Shown here one piece after another: positions 5,485 to 7,080 of a stretch of DNA of 7,080 nt. Source of the DNA: an uncultured Desulfobulbaceae bacterium (GTDB lineage Bacteria; Desulfobacterota; Desulfobulbia; Desulfobulbales; Desulfobulbaceae). A model generated the notes under the pieces. That model did not search any database, had not been told where the DNA came from, and saw only the letters and a list, made by a program, of their open reading frames with translations. Position 1 is the first letter of the stretch; each line of letters opens with the position of its first letter. The DNA lies in NCBI GenBank assembly GCA_945787305.1, contig CALZIH010000153.1:1-7080 (forward strand). The letters are read 5' to 3'. Position numbers and translations under genes: made by a program.

Positions 5485-7080
5485 TTAATACTCCGTTATA
5501 ATATTACTGTTTTTCTCCTGCTCTGATTCCTTTTCAAATGCTTGCAGATCCTTCGCAAAGCGAAGTAGAGTAGCCTCTACGCGGCCATTAATCGAGTCGC
5601 CTGGATAAACACCGTTGTTATCCTGTTCTCCTGCTTCCCATCCGGTGAGTAAGGCGATTGCGTGGTCGACTTTTGATACCAGGTAAATGGTAAATTTCTT
5701 ATTGGCAATGGCATCGACCACCTCTTTTTTCAACATCAGGTGCCGCAAGTTGGTCGCGGGAATAATGACGCCCTCATCACCTGTCAGGCCCTTTGTTGCG
5801 CATACATCGAAAAAACCTTCGATCTTTTCATTCAAGCCGCCCACAGGCTGTACCTCTCCTTTCTGGCTGACTGAGCCTGTAACTGCCAGGGTCTGCTTGA
5901 TCGGTACATCGGCAAGTGAAGAGAGCAGAGCACAGAGTTCGGCACAGGAGGCACTGTCGCCTTCAACACCGCCGTAGGATTGTTCAAACACCAGGCTTGC
6001 CTGCAGGCCGAGCGGGATAGTTCTGGCATAGCGGGAGCTTAAAAAAGAACCGAGAATCATCACCCCCTTGGAGTGAATTGGGCCGCCAAGATCGACCTCA
6101 CGCTCGATATCAACGATATCTCCTTTTCCCGGCCGGGTCACCGCAGTGATACGAGTGGGAAAACCAAAGGAATCGCCACCGATATCAATTACAGACAGGC
6201 CATTTACCTGGCCTGCTTTTGCACCGCTTGTTTCAATATGGTGGATATTTTCCTCTATGGATTGAAGAACCCTGTCCCGGATTCGTCCTCCACGCCTTTG
6301 GGAGGCTGCTCCAGCCATTTCGACATCATTGGCATCAATACATTTCTTATCTGCTTTTCTGGCCAGATAATCGGCCTCTTTGATCAAGTCGGCGACCTTG
6401 CCGATATGCAGTGAGAGTTTTTTACAGTCACCGGCATTCCTGGCCGCCTCCTCGATCACTCGTGCAACTGCAGTCTTGTGTAACGGTAGCAGTTCCTTTT
6501 CCCTGGCAAGCCCTGCAATCAGTGCCGCGTATCGTTGTTGACTGCCGGGCGTACGTTCCATGTCGTCTTCAAAATCCGCCTGGATTTTAAATAGCGACCC
6601 GAACTCAGGGTCATAGTCTTCAAGCAGATAGTAGATCATTGGTTCGCCGATGAGTACAACTTTGATATCCAGATCAATGGGTTCCGGTTCCAGTGTGACC
6701 GTGCTCATCAGGCCAAGCAAACGTTCAACCGGTTCCATGCGAACCTGTTGCGACCGTAAAGTTCGTTTCAGGCCTTCATAGGCAAAAGGCTGCATTAATA
6801 GCCGTCTTGCATCGATGATGATGTAGCCGCCATTGGCTTGATGCAAGGCACCGGGCATGATCAGGGAAAAGTCTGTTGTCAGCATGCCCATTCGTGCCTG
6901 GTGTTCGATGCGACCATGCAGATTCTGGTATGTGGGAAGGTCCTCGTAAACCACCGGAGCGCCATTGTCTTTATGGGTTACCAATACATTGACTTTGTAA
7001 TGGTCAAATGAAGGAGGTGCGGAAACAAGGGAGATGATGTTCTCCGGTTGTGGTTCCGGACGTTCAAGAAAGTCGTCCAC
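5485..7080 (-). CDS. Lon-like ATP-dependent protease (archaeal LonB/YcbZ type), N-terminus outside window
   Basis: The C-terminal 531 residues of a serine protease fused to an AAA+ module are present; the frame is open at the right edge, where the GTG at 7080-7078 is simply an internal codon. Family members are usually about 800 residues, so roughly a third, including Walker A, is missing from view. A Walker-B-like GGYIIIDARRLL is at window residues 85-94. An AAA lid region follows (about 180-262), then the Lon proteolytic domain (about 270-480). The catalytic serine is S376 in GDSAS and the lysine is K419 in GGLNEK, matching the Ser-Lys dyad of Lon. After about residue 485 there is a charged tail (KESEQEKNSN). 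These enzymes degrade damaged or regulatory proteins in the cytoplasm using ATP. The domain looks intact, with no frameshift. It is not obviously linked in function to the two-component system; a general stress or protein-quality role is the default. Confidence 0.93.
   Translation of the reverse strand: MDDFLERPEPQPENIISLVSAPPSFDHYKVNVLVTHKDNGAPVVYEDLPTYQNLHGRIEHQARMGMLTTDFSLIMPGALHQANGGYIIIDARRLLMQPFAYEGLKRTLRSQQVRMEPVERLLGLMSTVTLEPEPIDLDIKVVLIGEPMIYYLLEDYDPEFGSLFKIQADFEDDMERTPGSQQRYAALIAGLAREKELLPLHKTAVARVIEEAARNAGDCKKLSLHIGKVADLIKEADYLARKADKKCIDANDVEMAGAASQRRGGRIRDRVLQSIEENIHHIETSGAKAGQVNGLSVIDIGGDSFGFPTRITAVTRPGKGDIVDIEREVDLGGPIHSKGVMILGSFLSSRYARTIPLGLQASLVFEQSYGGVEGDSASCAELCALLSSLADVPIKQTLAVTGSVSQKGEVQPVGGLNEKIEGFFDVCATKGLTGDEGVIIPATNLRHLMLKKEVVDAIANKKFTIYLVSKVDHAIALLTGWEAGEQDNNGVYPGDSINGRVEATLLRFAKDLQAFEKESEQEKNSNIITEY

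Noticed and set aside
4955..7080. Dodecin and Lon-like genes as one operon
   Set aside because: They share a strand, but 320 bp with a dyad separates them and dodecin has its own strong ribosome site; co-transcription is not supported by the sequence.

Overview
The window reads as bacterial chromosome. It probably comes from a sulfate- or metal-reducing member of the Desulfobacterota (former Deltaproteobacteria). That placement is inferred from the mix of genes: a heme-c-type sensor kinase paired with a sigma-54 response regulator, a small dodecin, and a Lon-like protease of the archaeal-LonB/YcbZ type. Base composition looks balanced, and I see no rRNA, tRNA, CRISPR or insertion sequence.

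Left part (1-604, minus strand): two small predicted integral membrane proteins lie in tandem, with a 60-bp gap that holds an 18-bp tandem repeat. Each has two hydrophobic helices. The second gene runs off the left edge. Their helical parts align to each other without gaps, so they look like old paralogues. I do not recognise the family.

Divergent control region (605-853): this 249-bp stretch holds most of the regulatory signal. It contains a good sigma-70 promoter facing right (TTTACA, 17 bp, TATACT), embedded in a 51-bp imperfect inverted repeat with 18-nt arms (16/18 matches). It also contains a sigma-54-type GG-N10-GC promoter facing left, just upstream of the membrane-protein pair. The inverted repeat is centred about 148 bp upstream of the start site predicted for the sigma-54 promoter, a classic distance for an enhancer site.

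Middle (854-4807, plus strand): a two-gene operon encodes an 842-residue membrane histidine kinase and a 473-residue NtrC-type response regulator, 3 bp apart. The kinase has a periplasmic Tll0287-like/DUF3365 domain with a CxxCH heme-attachment motif, then HAMP-like, GAF, PAS, HisKA and HATPase regions. The regulator has receiver, sigma-54 AAA+ and Fis-type helix-turn-helix parts. My working model is that the kinase senses a redox or ligand signal through heme c. The regulator would then bind the inverted repeat, activate the divergent membrane-protein operon through sigma-54, and perhaps repress its own sigma-70 promoter.

Right part (4808-7080): a convergent intergenic region carries two hairpins. 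It is followed on the minus strand by a 69-residue dodecin that lacks the usual flavin-stacking tryptophan, then a 320-bp non-coding stretch with an imperfect dyad. The last feature is the C-terminal 531 residues of a Lon-family protease with its Ser-Lys dyad intact; its start lies beyond the right edge.
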